Source of the DNA: Flavobacterium erciyesense
Lineage (GTDB): Bacteria > Bacteroidota > Bacteroidia > Flavobacteriales > Flavobacteriaceae
Length of the DNA: 64,000 nucleotides
Direction of reading: 5' to 3'
NCBI RefSeq assembly: GCF_018069925.1
Contig: NZ_JAGPXB010000001.1
Span: 186,001-250,000 of the forward strand
Part shown: positions 26,234-37,300 of the stretch, piece after piece
Layout: every line of letters begins with the position of its first letter
How positions within the stretch are numbered: position 1 is the stretch's first letter
Translations under genes and position numbers: made by a program
Notes under the pieces: model-generated
Databases searched by the model: none
The model's input: only the letters and a program-made list of their open reading frames with translations
Told to the model about the DNA's origin: nothing

Positions 26234-26269
26234 AAAAAGAGCTTTATAATTTATTTAACCTTCAAAGAA

Positions 26270-27292
26270 TTAAAACAAACCTTGTTGAATGTTCGTTTTT
26301 AATTTACCTAGATGCTTATAGGCTTTATCGGTAACTTCTCGACCACGTGGAGTTCTCATGATAAAACCTTCTTGAATTAAAAAAGGTTCATACACCTCCT
26401 CAATAGTTTCACTACTTTCAGATACAGCGGTAGCCAAAGTTGTCAAACCAACTGGACCTCCTTTAAATTTATCAATGATCGTTGTTAAGATTTTGTTATC
26501 CATCTCGTCTAACCCATGCGCATCAACATTAAGAGCTTTAAGCGCATATTTTGCAATTTCAATATCAATAGTACCGTTGCCCTTAATTTGAGCAAAATCA
26601 CGTACCCTACGCAACAATGCATTTGCAATACGAGGTGTGCCTCTACTTCTACCAGCAATTTCAATTGCTGCTTCCATCGAAATTGGCATTTGAAAAATAG
26701 CTGAGCTACGTTCCACAATTGTAGTTAATAATTCAGTAGTATAATATTGCAAACGGGAAGAAATACCAAAACGAGCACGCATAGGAGCAGTTAATAAACC
26801 CGAACGTGTAGTTGCACCTATAAGTGTAAAGGGATTCAAATTAATTTGAACGGTCCTGGCATTAGGTCCAGACTCAATCATAATGTCAATTTTGTAATCC
26901 TCCATAGCAGAATATAAATATTCCTCCACAATCGGACTTAAACGATGAATTTCATCTATAAAAAGCACATCCCTTTCTTCCAAATTGGTCAACAAACCAG
27001 CTAGATCACCAGGTTTATCTAAAACCGGACCAGATGTTATTTTGATACCCACTTGTAATTCATTAGCTAAGATATTAGCCAAAGTAGTTTTTCCAAGTCC
27101 AGGAGGCCCATGAAAAAGAGTATGATCTAGCGCCTCATTACGTTGATTGGCTGCTTGCACAAATATTTTAAGATTTTCAAGTACCTGATCTTGACCAGAA
27201 AAATCATCAAAGCTTAAAGGCCTTAACTTCTTTTCAATATCAAGTTCTTCCGTACTAAAACTGCGAGAAGTAGGATCTAAATTTTCATTCAT
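26270..27292 (-). CDS. ruvB: Holliday junction branch-migration helicase RuvB
   Basis: The protein has 340 residues, the usual length. The RuvB N-terminus [11 protein letters not shown] leads to Walker [10 protein letters not shown] (62-70), Walker [10 protein letters not shown], sensor region [19 protein letters not shown], and the winged-helix C-terminal part with [10 protein letters not shown] and [17 protein letters not shown]. It drives branch migration with RuvA during recombination and repair; ruvA and ruvC are not in this window. It lies downstream of the cox operon terminator and upstream of queG. A -7-like element TATCTTTG sits at 27297-27304, only 4 bases before the ATG, so the transcript could be nearly leaderless. 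Confidence 0.97.
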   Translation of the reverse strand: MNENLDPTSRSFSTEELDIEKKLRPLSFDDFSGQDQVLENLKIFVQAANQRNEALDHTLFHGPPGLGKTTLANILANELQVGIKITSGPVLDKPGDLAGLLTNLEERDVLFIDEIHRLSPIVEEYLYSAMEDYKIDIMIESGPNARTVQINLNPFTLIGATTRSGLLTAPMRARFGISSRLQYYTTELLTTIVERSSAIFQMPISMEAAIEIAGRSRGTPRIANALLRRVRDFAQIKGNGTIDIEIAKYALKALNVDAHGLDEMDNKILTTIIDKFKGGPVGLTTLATAVSESSETIEEVYEPFLIQEGFIMRTPRGREVTDKAYKHLGKLKTNIQQGLF

Positions 27293-27369
27293 ACAACAAA
27301 GATAGTAAAGAGAGTCCTAAAATAAAACCACAACAACCTACAAAGAGTGTAATAAATAGTTCAATAAAA

Positions 27370-27393
27370 AAGCCCCTGCAACAGCAGAGGCTT
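27370..27393 (-). terminator. Terminator of the act-cox respiratory operon
   Basis: A stem AAGCCCCTGC / GCAGAGGCTT with one mismatch and a 4-base loop is followed in minus-strand sense by six T. It lies 10 bases after the coxA stop and separates the respiratory operon from ruvB. Confidence 0.8.
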
Positions 27394-27403
27394 AAATTTA
27401 TTT

Positions 27404-29200
27404 TTAGTGGTGTAAAACTTCTTCACCTTCTTTCATCGGAACGTTTTGCGGTACAAAATCTTCTTCGTGATTTGGGTTACTGTAGTCATAAGGCCAACGG
27501 TGAACCTCAGGGATTGCTCCTGGCCAGTTACCATGAATATGTTCTACAGGAGCTGTCCACTCTAGGGTATTAGATTTCCATGGATTCATTACAGCTTTCT
27601 TACCGTAAAAAATACTACTAAAGAAGTTGTATAAGAAAACCAATTGGAAAGCACCTCCAACAAGTGCAAACATAGTGATCAAAACATTCACATTTTGTAA
27701 GTCATCAAACAATGGGAAGTTTGTGTTTGTATAGTAACGTCTTGGCAAACCAGCTAATCCAATAAAATGCATCGGAAAGAAAACACCATAAGCACAAATT
27801 GCAGTTACCCAAAAGTGTACATAACCAAGATTTTTATTCAACATGCGCCCAAACATTCTTGGAAACCAGTGATAAATACCAGCAAACATACCATATAAAG
27901 CAGAAATACCCATTACTAAGTGAAAGTGTGCCACTACGAAATATGTATCGTGAACGTTAATATCCAAAGTACTATCTCCTAAAATAATTCCAGTTAAACC
28001 TCCAGTGATAAAGGTAGATACCAAACCAATTGAAAACAACATCGCAGGATTCAATTGCAAGTTACCTTTCCATAGAGTAGTAATATAGTTAAACGCCTTA
28101 ACTGCAGATGGGATAGCGATCAATAACGTCGTAAAGGTAAAAACAGATCCTAAGAAAGGATTCATACCTGAAATAAACATATGGTGTCCCCAAACAATCG
28201 TAGACAAAAATGCAATAGCAAGAATTGACATAATCATCGCTCGGTAACCAAAAATTGGCTTACGTGAATTTGTGGCAATAACCTCAGATGTAATACCTAA
28301 CGCAGGCAACAAAATGATATAAACCTCAGGGTGACCTAAGAACCAGAACAAGTGCTCAAACAATACAGGCGAACCACCTTGATAATGTAGAACTTCACCA
28401 GCAATATAGATATCAGACAAGAAGAAAGAAGTACCAAAACTTCTATCAAAGATCAACAATAAAGCTGCAGATAATAAAACTGGAAATGATATAATACCAA
28501 TAATAGCAGTCACGAAAAACGCCCAAATAGTAAGAGGCATTCTTGTCATTGTCATTCCTTTAGTTCTTAAATTAATTACTGTAACAACATAATTTAATGA
28601 ACCCATCAAAGAAGAGGCAATAAAGATAGCCATAGACACCAACCATAAGGTCATACCCGTACCTGAACCAGGAATTGCCTGTGGCAATGCACTTAAAGGA
28701 GGATAAATGGTCCAACCCGCAGAAGCAGGTCCAGCTTCAACAAAAAGAGAACCGACCATGATAACACTTGATAAAAAGAACAACCAATAAGATACCATGT
28801 TCATAAAACCTGAAGCCATATCTCGAGCACCAAGTTGAAGTGGAATTAACAAGTTACTAAAGGTACCACTTAATGCGGCGGTCAATACAAAGAAAACCAT
28901 TATGGTTCCATGAATAGTAACTAATGCTAAATAAATATCATTAGCCATAACTCCATCTGGAGCAAATTTATCGCCTAATAAGACATTAAATATCTTAAAA
29001 GATTCTTCTGGCCAAGCCAATTGTAATCTAAAAAGTAATGATAACGAGACACCAATAACTCCCATTATGATACCAGTAATTAAATACTGCTTAGCAATCA
29101 TTTTATGATCGATACTAAAAATATATTTAGTAATAAAAGTGTCCTTATGGTGGTGTTCGTGTTCGTGATCTAATGCGTGATCGTGACCTTCTGCTGACAT
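27404..29200 (-). CDS. coxA: Cytochrome c oxidase subunit I (haem-copper oxidase, A-type)
   Basis: The protein has 598 residues and at least 12 membrane helices. The haem and copper ligands are visible: WFLGHPEVYIILLP (CuB His with the cross-linked Tyr), WGHHMF (the CuB His pair), and VVAHFHLVMG (haem ligands). GHPEVY identifies an A-type oxidase with a K-channel. It reduces oxygen to water and pumps protons. The N-terminus MSAEGHDHALDHEHEHHHKD is rich in His and acidic residues and may bind metal. It is the last gene of the act-cox operon, 29 bases after coxB, fitting a supercomplex with alternative complex III. No subunit III gene follows here. Confidence 0.97.
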   Translation of the reverse strand: MSAEGHDHALDHEHEHHHKDTFITKYIFSIDHKMIAKQYLITGIIMGVIGVSLSLLFRLQLAWPEESFKIFNVLLGDKFAPDGVMANDIYLALVTIHGTIMVFFVLTAALSGTFSNLLIPLQLGARDMASGFMNMVSYWLFFLSSVIMVGSLFVEAGPASAGWTIYPPLSALPQAIPGSGTGMTLWLVSMAIFIASSLMGSLNYVVTVINLRTKGMTMTRMPLTIWAFFVTAIIGIISFPVLLSAALLLIFDRSFGTSFFLSDIYIAGEVLHYQGGSPVLFEHLFWFLGHPEVYIILLPALGITSEVIATNSRKPIFGYRAMIMSILAIAFLSTIVWGHHMFISGMNPFLGSVFTFTTLLIAIPSAVKAFNYITTLWKGNLQLNPAMLFSIGLVSTFITGGLTGIILGDSTLDINVHDTYFVVAHFHLVMGISALYGMFAGIYHWFPRMFGRMLNKNLGYVHFWVTAICAYGVFFPMHFIGLAGLPRRYYTNTNFPLFDDLQNVNVLITMFALVGGAFQLVFLYNFFSSIFYGKKAVMNPWKSNTLEWTAPVEHIHGNWPGAIPEVHRWPYDYSNPNHEEDFVPQNVPMKEGEEVLHH

Positions 29201-29229
29201 ATATGTTTACTTTAAATTTTCTTTAATAA

Positions 29230-30387
29230 TTATTTCATTGCAGTAACAGCAACTTCTTTATCTCCTTTAACAGCGGCAGAATCGCTTCCTACAGCAGCAT
29301 CAGTAGAAGCAGGCTCAGCTAAAGCAGCTTTAACTTCATTAACTACCGTAGCTTTGTCTTTCAACCAAGCTTTGTAGTCTTCAGGAGTATCTACAATAAT
29401 TTTCATTTGCATGTTATAGTGAGAAGCACCACAAATTTTATTACACAATAACAAATAGTCAAATGTGTAAGGATCTAAAGCAGGCTCCCCTTTAGCAACT
29501 AATTCTGCACTCTTCTTAGCGCGTAACGCGTTAATGTTAGCAACTTTCTCAACCATAAAAGGTAATTCTCTATACTGAGCAGTTGTGTAAATTGGTTCAA
29601 AAGCAAATTGAGTAACCATACCAGGAACACAGTTCATCTGAGCCCTAAAGTGAGGCATGTAAGCAGAGTGTAAAACGTCTTGAGAACGCATTTTAAACAA
29701 AATCTTTTTACCAACAGGTATGTGTAATTCTGTAACAACTACGTCATCTTGAGCATATGGATCACTCAAATCAACACCTACAGCATTTGCACCCTCAATG
29801 TATCTCACATTAGCTTTACCTAGAACATTATCAGCACCTGAATACCTAGCTTTCCAGTTAAATTGTTGTGCATATAGTTCAATAACAACGGTATCTTCAT
29901 CTTCATCAACAAACATAATATTTGTCCAAGCATACAAACCGTATAAAATCAAACCTGCTAAAACAACGGCCGGAATTATACTCCAAATTGCTTCCAATTT
30001 ATTATTATCTGCAAAATATAAAGCCTTTTGACCTTGTTTACCTCTATACTTAAAAGCAAAGTAATGCACTAATACTTGTGTGATAGCCTGTACAGTAAAA
30101 ATAAGAACCCATGTGATGTTCATTAAATTATCAACCTCTGCACCATGAGCCGAAGCTGGCGTGTGTAACACAAGATTACCCCATTTAAATAAACCGTAAA
30201 TTGTAAAAATATAGATAAAGGCTAAAAAGCCAAACATCAAATACCCCTGAATATTATTGTCATTATCAGTTGCGACCTCTGAACTATCACTACTAGAACC
30301 AACTTGCGTCAGATCGAATATTTTAGTCAATTGCCATAAAGCAACAGCTAACAAAACTAAAACTATGATTACCAACAAACTTGTCAT
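29230..30387 (-). CDS. coxB: Cytochrome c oxidase subunit II
   Basis: The protein has 385 residues with two or more N-terminal membrane helices followed by the cupredoxin domain. The binuclear CuA site is present: His in DVLHSAYMPHFRAQMNCVPGM, then CNKICGASHYNM with the two Cys, the His and the Met. CuA accepts electrons from the cytochrome c domains of complex III and passes them to subunit I. No fused C-terminal cytochrome c domain (CxxCH) is present, so an external haem protein must donate; ActE or ActA are candidates. The tail is Ala-rich and of low complexity. It lies 19 bases after actF and 29 before coxA. Confidence 0.96.
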   Translation of the reverse strand: MTSLLVIIVLVLLAVALWQLTKIFDLTQVGSSSDSSEVATDNDNNIQGYLMFGFLAFIYIFTIYGLFKWGNLVLHTPASAHGAEVDNLMNITWVLIFTVQAITQVLVHYFAFKYRGKQGQKALYFADNNKLEAIWSIIPAVVLAGLILYGLYAWTNIMFVDEDEDTVVIELYAQQFNWKARYSGADNVLGKANVRYIEGANAVGVDLSDPYAQDDVVVTELHIPVGKKILFKMRSQDVLHSAYMPHFRAQMNCVPGMVTQFAFEPIYTTAQYRELPFMVEKVANINALRAKKSAELVAKGEPALDPYTFDYLLLCNKICGASHYNMQMKIIVDTPEDYKAWLKDKATVVNEVKAALAEPASTDAAVGSDSAAVKGDKEVAVTAMK

Positions 30388-30406
30388 CTGTTTATTTCTT
30401 TAAATA

Positions 30407-31789
30407 TTAATAATGAAAATGTTTACTTTCTTCTATAAACGGATTTCTTTTTGCCAATAAAGGAGATTTAGCCAAAGCTGAAAAAACAACATATATAAAC
30501 AATCCTAAAAAGAAAAGAACTGAAGAAATCTCTGAAACTCCAATAAACCATCTGTCACCTACTGTACCAGGCATAACCATGTTGAAGAAATCTAAATAAT
30601 GACCACTTAAGATTACGATACCAGCCATAACCAGAACCCATGAAATTCTCTTGAAATCAGTATTAATTAAAATCAACAATGGGAATAAGAAATTCATGAC
30701 AACAGCACCAAAGAAAGGAAGATTATAATCTTGAATTCTCGTAATAAAATAAGTTACCTCCTCAGGGATATTAGCATACCAAATCAACATGAATTGAGAG
30801 AACCATAAATAAGTCCAGAAAACACTTAGACCAAACATAAATTTAGCTAAGTCGTGAATATGACTTGTATTAACAAATTCTAAATAACCTCTAGACTTAA
30901 GATACAAAGTAACTAAAGCTATTGTTGTAACACCGCTTACAAAGAAGCTAGCAAATACATACCATCCAAACAATGTACTGAACCAGTGTGGATCTATAGA
31001 CATTATCCAATCCCAAGACATGATAGACTCAGAAACGATAAAAAACACCAAGAACATAGCAGATAACTTAAAGTTCTTTTTGTACATTAAATTATCAGTA
31101 GATTCATCTTGAGCTAAACAATTTTTACGTGAATAATACTGGTAAAGACACCATCCAGAAAGGAAGATAGCTGCACGAACAATCCAAAATGGGAAATTCA
31201 AATAACCCGACTTATTAGCAATTAGTTTATCATGAGCAACAACCTCCGGATCTAACCAAACAAACATGTGATTAAAATGAAGCCCACACAGTATTAAGAT
31301 TACAAAAAAGATTGCAGCACCTACAGGTAAATAAGATGTAATCCCTTGCATTACTCTAAATAATACTGGGGACCAACCAGCCTGGGCTACTTGCTGAATT
31401 GCATAGAAAGCCAAAACACCTAGCGACACAAGCATGAAAAAGATACATGCAACATACAAAGCGGACCAAGGCTTGTTTTGCAATTGGTGTAAAACATGAT
31501 TTAAATGCTCTTTGTGCTCAGCATCAGCAGCAACTTCATGCGATGTAGTTTTGTGACCTTCTACTTCATGTGCTTTTTCTGCAGAAGCTTCGTCATGCGT
31601 AGCCCCAGCACCATGAGCTGGTTCAGCGTGAGCTGAAACACCATGTTCACCATGAGTTTCAGCGGCGAGCAATTGCTCTACCTGTTGAATATCTTTGGGA
31701 GCACTATAAAAACCATATCCAATTCCTAGAACTCCAAGAGCCATTAGGATGAACGAAAAGGTTTTTAATTTACTTGAAAATGTATACAT
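30407..31789 (-). CDS. actF: Alternative complex III quinol-oxidising membrane subunit ActF
   Basis: The ATG at 31787-31789 gives 460 residues beginning MYTFSSKLKTFSF; a TTG nine codons earlier is a poorer start. After a first membrane helix comes a His/Ala/Glu-rich soluble loop (about residues 35-95, HGEHGVSAHAEPAHG...), then about nine more helices of the NrfD-related type. ActF and ActC form the membrane core of alternative complex III, which oxidises menaquinol and replaces the bc1 complex in Bacteroidota. It lies between actE and coxB in the usual act order. The His-rich loop is variable in the family and its function is unknown. Confidence 0.94.
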   Translation of the reverse strand: MYTFSSKLKTFSFILMALGVLGIGYGFYSAPKDIQQVEQLLAAETHGEHGVSAHAEPAHGAGATHDEASAEKAHEVEGHKTTSHEVAADAEHKEHLNHVLHQLQNKPWSALYVACIFFMLVSLGVLAFYAIQQVAQAGWSPVLFRVMQGITSYLPVGAAIFFVILILCGLHFNHMFVWLDPEVVAHDKLIANKSGYLNFPFWIVRAAIFLSGWCLYQYYSRKNCLAQDESTDNLMYKKNFKLSAMFLVFFIVSESIMSWDWIMSIDPHWFSTLFGWYVFASFFVSGVTTIALVTLYLKSRGYLEFVNTSHIHDLAKFMFGLSVFWTYLWFSQFMLIWYANIPEEVTYFITRIQDYNLPFFGAVVMNFLFPLLILINTDFKRISWVLVMAGIVILSGHYLDFFNMVMPGTVGDRWFIGVSEISSVLFFLGLFIYVVFSALAKSPLLAKRNPFIEESKHFHY

Positions 31790-31816
31790 ATCTATTAAGA
31801 TGAGTTTGTTCAACAA

Positions 31817-32362
31817 TTATAATTCACTTTTTAGTTTAAGAACATAGTCAGTAACTAACCAACGTTCTTTGGCGCTTAATTGATTGGCATGTGAACCCAT
31901 TGAATTCAAACCATAAGTTATGACATGAAAAATACTTCCCTCTGTAATAACTCTATCCTTGTAACTAGGAACACCTAAAAACTTTTCTCTCTCTACTAAT
32001 TTACCTTTACCATTACCGGCGGAACCATGACAACTTATGCAGTAAATTTCATAAAGCTCTTTTCCTTTTTCAGCATCTCTGCTCAAAGAATCTAAAGGTG
32101 ATTTCAAATTAGCCTTAGCTAATTCATAACCTGCAGTAGAATTTTCGTATTCATAAGGTTCAAAACCCCTGTTGACAGTACCTGCAGCAGGAAGTTGTCC
32201 TTCCTTACCATCTTTAAATGCATCTGACTCAGCGTAAGTTTCATAACCTACAGACTCGTACATATTTGGAAAATACTGATAATTAGGTGCAGCATTATCT
32301 TTGCATGATGCAACTAAAATAGTTAAACCAAATAAAAGTGTTATTTTATGTGCGCTTTTCAT
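31817..32362 (-). CDS. actE: Alternative complex III monohaem cytochrome c subunit ActE
   Basis: The ATG at 32360-32362 gives 181 residues beginning MKSAHKITLL, 7 bases after the actD stop; an upstream TTG start would overlap actD. The lipoprotein signal ends TILVASC, so the subunit is lipid-anchored. One haem-binding motif CISCHG lies in YEIYCISCHGSAGNGKGKL, with a distal Met candidate in GLNSMGSHANQLSAKERW. It is the terminal haem of the complex and the probable electron donor to the oxidase CuA site. Confidence 0.93.
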   Translation of the reverse strand: MKSAHKITLLFGLTILVASCKDNAAPNYQYFPNMYESVGYETYAESDAFKDGKEGQLPAAGTVNRGFEPYEYENSTAGYELAKANLKSPLDSLSRDAEKGKELYEIYCISCHGSAGNGKGKLVEREKFLGVPSYKDRVITEGSIFHVITYGLNSMGSHANQLSAKERWLVTDYVLKLKSEL

Positions 32363-32369
32363 ATCTCGA

Positions 32370-32894
32370 TTAATGCTTATCAATTACTTTTACTTCTACA
32401 GCCCCTGTCCCTTGAAAGAAAGAAATTAATTCTTCCTCATTATCGTTCACAGCCACCTCCATTAAAAAGTGATCATCTGTAGTTCTCACATCTGGATTTT
32501 CAGCTTCCTTAAACGGCCATAATTTACTTCTCATATAAAAAGTGATAACCATCAAGTGAGCAGCAAAAAATACTGTAAGCTCAAACATAATAGGTACGAA
32601 AGCTGGCATGTTTTCAATATAACTAAAACTAGGCTTACCACCAATATCCTGCGGCCAATCTTGGATCATGATGTAATTCATCATTGCAGTTGCAACTGAA
32701 ATACCCACACATCCATAAAGGAAAGCACAAATAGCTAATCTTGTTGGTGCAATTCCCATTGCTTTATCCAATCCGTGAACTGGAAAAGGGGTAAAAACCT
32801 CTTCAATATGATGATGAGCTGCTCTAGTTTTTTTAACCGCATCCATCAAAATATCATCGTCATTATAAATGGCGTATATTACTTTATTACTCAT
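32370..32894 (-). CDS. actD: Alternative complex III subunit ActD (DUF3341)
   Basis: The protein has 174 residues with two membrane helices (about 55-80 and 95-120). The DUF3341 N-terminus is typical: YAIYNDDDILMDAVKKTRAAHHHIEEVFTPFPVHGLD. It is a structural subunit with no cofactor motifs. Its ATG overlaps the actC stop by 8 bases (ATGAGTAA), which suggests translational coupling. Confidence 0.94.
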   Translation of the reverse strand: MSNKVIYAIYNDDDILMDAVKKTRAAHHHIEEVFTPFPVHGLDKAMGIAPTRLAICAFLYGCVGISVATAMMNYIMIQDWPQDIGGKPSFSYIENMPAFVPIMFELTVFFAAHLMVITFYMRSKLWPFKEAENPDVRTTDDHFLMEVAVNDNEEELISFFQGTGAVEVKVIDKH

Positions 32895-34290
32895 GGTGTG
32901 AATCTTTATTTGCTTCTCTTTCTCTCTTGTAGTTATCTCCAGTTCCTTTCAAAATTGTTTTAACTTCCGCTTGTGCAATTACAGGGAATGTTCTTGAATA
33001 TAATAAAAACAATACGAAGAAGAAACCAATAGTTCCAATGAAAATTCCAATATCAACAAATGTTGGCGAAAACATAGTCCAAGAAGATGGCAAGTAATCT
33101 CTATGCAATGACGTAACGATAATTACAAAACGCTCAAACCACATTCCTATATTTACAACAATTGAAATCACGAATGAAAACATAATACTAGTTCTCAATT
33201 TTTTACTCCACATAAACTGAGGAGAAAACACATTACAAGTCATCATTGCCCAGTAAGCCCAAGCGTAAGGACCAGTAGCTCTATTCAAGAAAGCATATTG
33301 CTCATATTCTACTCCAGAATACCAAGCTACAAAAAGCTCAGTAATATATGCCACACCCACTATAGAACCTGTAATCATGATTACAATATTCATTAACTCA
33401 ATGTGCTGTAATGTAATGTAAGCTTCCAGGTTAGAAACTTTTCTCATGATGATAAGCAAGGTGTTTACCATTGCGAATCCTGAGAAAACTGCTCCAGCTA
33501 CGAAATAAGGAGGGAAAATGGTAGTATGCCATCCTGGAATCACAGATGTAGCAAAGTCCATCGATACAATAGTATGTACAGACAATACTAAAGGAGTAGC
33601 TAAACCTGCAAGTACCAATGATACTTCCTCAAAACGTTGCCAATCCTTAGCTCTTCCACTCCATCCAAAACTTAAAATAGAATAAACTCTTTTGTTAAAT
33701 GGCGTTACAGCACGGTCACGCAACATGGCGAAGTCAGGTAGCAAACCAGTCCACCAGAAAACTAATGAAACTGAAAGGTAAGTAGAAATCGCAAATACGT
33801 CCCATAGCAACGGTGAGTTAAAATTTACCCAAAGAGAACCGAATTGGTTTGGAATAGGCAAAACCCAGTATGCCAACCATGGACGCCCCATGTGAATGAT
33901 TGGAAATAAACCTGCTTGAATAACAGAGAAAATTGTCATCGCTTCGGCAGAACGGTTAATTGCCATTCTCCAACGCTGACGGAAAAGTAATAACACTGCA
34001 GAAATCAAAGTTCCTGCGTGACCAATACCTACCCACCAAACAAAATTTGTGATATCCCAAGCCCAACCTACGGTTTTATTCAAACCCCAAGTTCCGATAC
34101 CTGTAGATACGGTGTATACAATACAGCCTAAACCCCAAAGGAAGGCTATTAATGCGATAGAAAATACAATCCACCAATGTTTATTCGCTTTTCCCTCAAC
34201 AGGAGCTGCTACATCTACAGTTACATCGTGATAAGTTTTATCACCTATAACTAAGGGTTTTCTAATGGTTGCTTCGTAGTGAGACGACAT
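32887..34290 (-). CDS. actC: Alternative complex III NrfD-like membrane subunit ActC
   Basis: The protein has 467 residues and about ten membrane helices of the NrfD/PsrC family, including NFVWWVGIGHAGTLISAVL and AVFSGFAMVNTLL. It contributes the quinol site and a possible proton path together with ActF, and docks the iron-sulfur subunit ActB. The gene follows actB by 36 bases. The N-terminal Tyr/Val-rich cytoplasmic segment and the C-terminal Lys/Glu-rich tail are hydrophilic. Confidence 0.95.
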   Translation of the reverse strand: MSSHYEATIRKPLVIGDKTYHDVTVDVAAPVEGKANKHWWIVFSIALIAFLWGLGCIVYTVSTGIGTWGLNKTVGWAWDITNFVWWVGIGHAGTLISAVLLLFRQRWRMAINRSAEAMTIFSVIQAGLFPIIHMGRPWLAYWVLPIPNQFGSLWVNFNSPLLWDVFAISTYLSVSLVFWWTGLLPDFAMLRDRAVTPFNKRVYSILSFGWSGRAKDWQRFEEVSLVLAGLATPLVLSVHTIVSMDFATSVIPGWHTTIFPPYFVAGAVFSGFAMVNTLLIIMRKVSNLEAYITLQHIELMNIVIMITGSIVGVAYITELFVAWYSGVEYEQYAFLNRATGPYAWAYWAMMTCNVFSPQFMWSKKLRTSIMFSFVISIVVNIGMWFERFVIIVTSLHRDYLPSSWTMFSPTFVDIGIFIGTIGFFFVLFLLYSRTFPVIAQAEVKTILKGTGDNYKREREANKDSHHE

Positions 34291-34326
34291 AATCCTTTAT
34301 ATTGATTCTTAATTAATTATTTTGTA

Positions 34327-37300
34327 CTAGGTATTTCTAACTTTAACGTGATAAATCACATTAGGTTTTGTTCCAACATGCTCCAATAAGTGATACATTC
34401 TTTCATCAGAAGCTAATTTAGTAACAGCAGCTTCTTTATCATTAACGTCACCAAAGACCATAGCGCCAGTAGAACATGCATTTGAACAAGCAGTTTGGAA
34501 TTCACCGTCAACGATAGATCTTCCTTCTCTCTTAGCTTTCAAAATAGTAGCTTGAGTCATTTGGATACACATAGAGCATTTCTCCATAACTCCGCGTGAA
34601 CGAACATTTACATCGGGATTTAATACCATACGACCTAAATCATCATTCATGTGATAATCGAATTCTGAATTCTTGTTGTACAAGAACCAGTTGAAACGAC
34701 GTACTTTGTATGGACAGTTGTTTGCACAGTAACGAGTACCAACACATCTATTATAAGCCATGTGATTTTGACCTTGACGAGAGTGCGAAGTAGCAGCAAC
34801 TGGACAAACAGTCTCACATGGAGCATGATTACAGTGCTGACACATAACAGGTTGGAAAGAAACTTGCGGATTATCACCCGCTTTTTCCATTTCATTAAAT
34901 GTAGAAAGCGAACTAGTTAAACCAGCAATATTTTCTTTTCTTTCAACATCCGCATCGAAAGTAGATTCTGAAGAATAGTATCTATCGATACGTAACCAAT
35001 GCATATCACGACTTCTTCTTACCTCTGCCTTACCAACAACAGGTACATTATTCTCTGCATGACAAGCAATAACACAAGCACCACAACCAGTACAAGCATT
35101 TAAATCGATAGACAAATTGAAGTGATGACCTGTAGAACGATCAAATGAATCCCACAAATCAACTTTTGTAGCTTCAACTTCCATGTGGTCTAATGATACA
35201 ACTGGTACTTCATTCCACACATGAGCATCCTTCGTGTTAAAAATCTCCAATGAAGTTTCCTTGATAATATCACCTCTACCCATTAAAGTTTTTTGTCCTT
35301 GAACACATGCAAATTCATGTTCACCACCTGCTTTAGTCAAAGTAATGCTTTGTACATTACTGAAACCTTTATATAAAGAATAGGCATTTAAACCTACCAT
35401 CATTTCTTCTTTCAAAGCCGCTTTACGACCATAACCTAATGCCAAACCAACAGTACCAACTGCTTGTCCTGGTTGAACGATAACTGGAACGTTTTCTAAC
35501 TTTAAACCATCAGCTGTAGTAATGCTTGCGTAACTACCATTCAAACCACCATTAGCTACAATTTCATTACTCAACTCATACTTAGCAGCATCAGCATTTG
35601 AAACTGTTAAGTAGTTATCCCAAGAAACTCTTGTGATAGGATCAGGAAACTCTTGCAACCATGGATTGTTAGCTTGTTGTCCATCTCCTAAACCAGTTTT
35701 CGTGTACAATACTAATTCTAATGAATCTGATTTTTTACTACTTGCTAATGTAGACGCAGCAGCACTATAATCAGCAGAACCGGCAGAAGCTGAAGGAATC
35801 ACACCTACAAATACACCATCATGCAAAACTTTATTCCAAGTAGATCCACTAATAATAGATCCAGAATTTCCTTTAATGTAATCATAGAAAGTACCAACAG
35901 TTCCATTTAAAGACATCAATACATCTTGAAATTGCATTGTATCAAATAATGGACGGATTGTTGGTTGAGTAATGCTATAAGTTCCCTTAGTTAAACTAAG
36001 ATCATTCCAAGACTCTAAATAATGAGGCGCAGCAGCCGCAACAGTTGATAACAAAGCAGTTTCATCTTCTTTCAAAGAAAAAGCTACCGATGTTTTAACC
36101 TTTTTTAAACCTTCTTGAAAAGCAACAGTATCAGCAAGAGTATAAACTGGATTAACACCACTCATAATTAAAGTGTGTACAGCACCAGAATTCATATCAG
36201 CTACTAACTGAGCTACTTTTTCATTTGATCCTTTTCTAATCTGACGTACGCCAGAAGTATTAAACGACTCGCTAGCTAAAGCTTTGTTAATAGCAAGAAC
36301 TAACAATTGAGCATTTTTATCTTGAATACCTGAAACCAAAACAGCTTTTGATCCAGCAGCTTTCAATTGTTGCGCAGCTTTATTAACTTCTGCCTTAAAT
36401 TTCTCATCAAGAGAAACCGAAACAGAAGAACCTGTTACCACATTATAAATGTGAACCAAAGCTTGTTTTTGATTAGCAACAGACATTGGTACACGCTTAT
36501 CAGCTGCAGCACCAGAAAGTGTCATATTTGCTTCTAGCTGAAAATGACGAGACATTTTACCTGCTTTAGGAATTCTTCCTTGAGCATAGCCTGCACCATA
36601 TCCTCCACCTTGCCAATCTCCAAGAAAATCAGCTCCAACAGAAACGATTAAAGAAGCTTTTGAAAAATCATAATCAACTAAAGCTCTTTCCCCGTAAACC
36701 ATTTCAAAAGCATCCAAAGCTGGAGACTCTGAAACAGCATCATAAACTACGTGCTTGGCATTTGGATTTTTAGCAATAAATTCACCTATCAATTTTTCAG
36801 TAGATGGACTTGCTAAAGTATTTGTTAACAATACTACTTGACCTCCTTTTGCAGATGCATCAGCAATACTAGTTTTTAACTTAGTTTGAACCGCAGACCA
36901 AGATGCATTTTTACCTTCAATCTTTGGTTGCTTTAAACGCATACTATCATAAAGTGAAAGAATAGAAGCATGCACTCTTGCATTTGCACTAAACTTTGCA
37001 CCAGCGATTGTATTATTGTCAATTTTAATTGGACGACCTTCGCGAGTTTTAACCAATAAATTTGCAAAATCGAAACCATCAAAAACTGTAGTAGCATAAT
37101 AATCAGCTACACCAGGGATGATTTGTTCTGGTTGAAGAACGTAAGGAATCGACTTGTTTACAGGTCCTTCACAAGCCACAAGCGTTGCCGCCGCAGTACT
37201 AAAACCAACGTACTTTAAAAAATCACGACGTGATGTTGAAGACGATGACAAAGCATCACCATTACCTAAGAATTCTTCAGTAGGAATAGGCTCAACAAAT

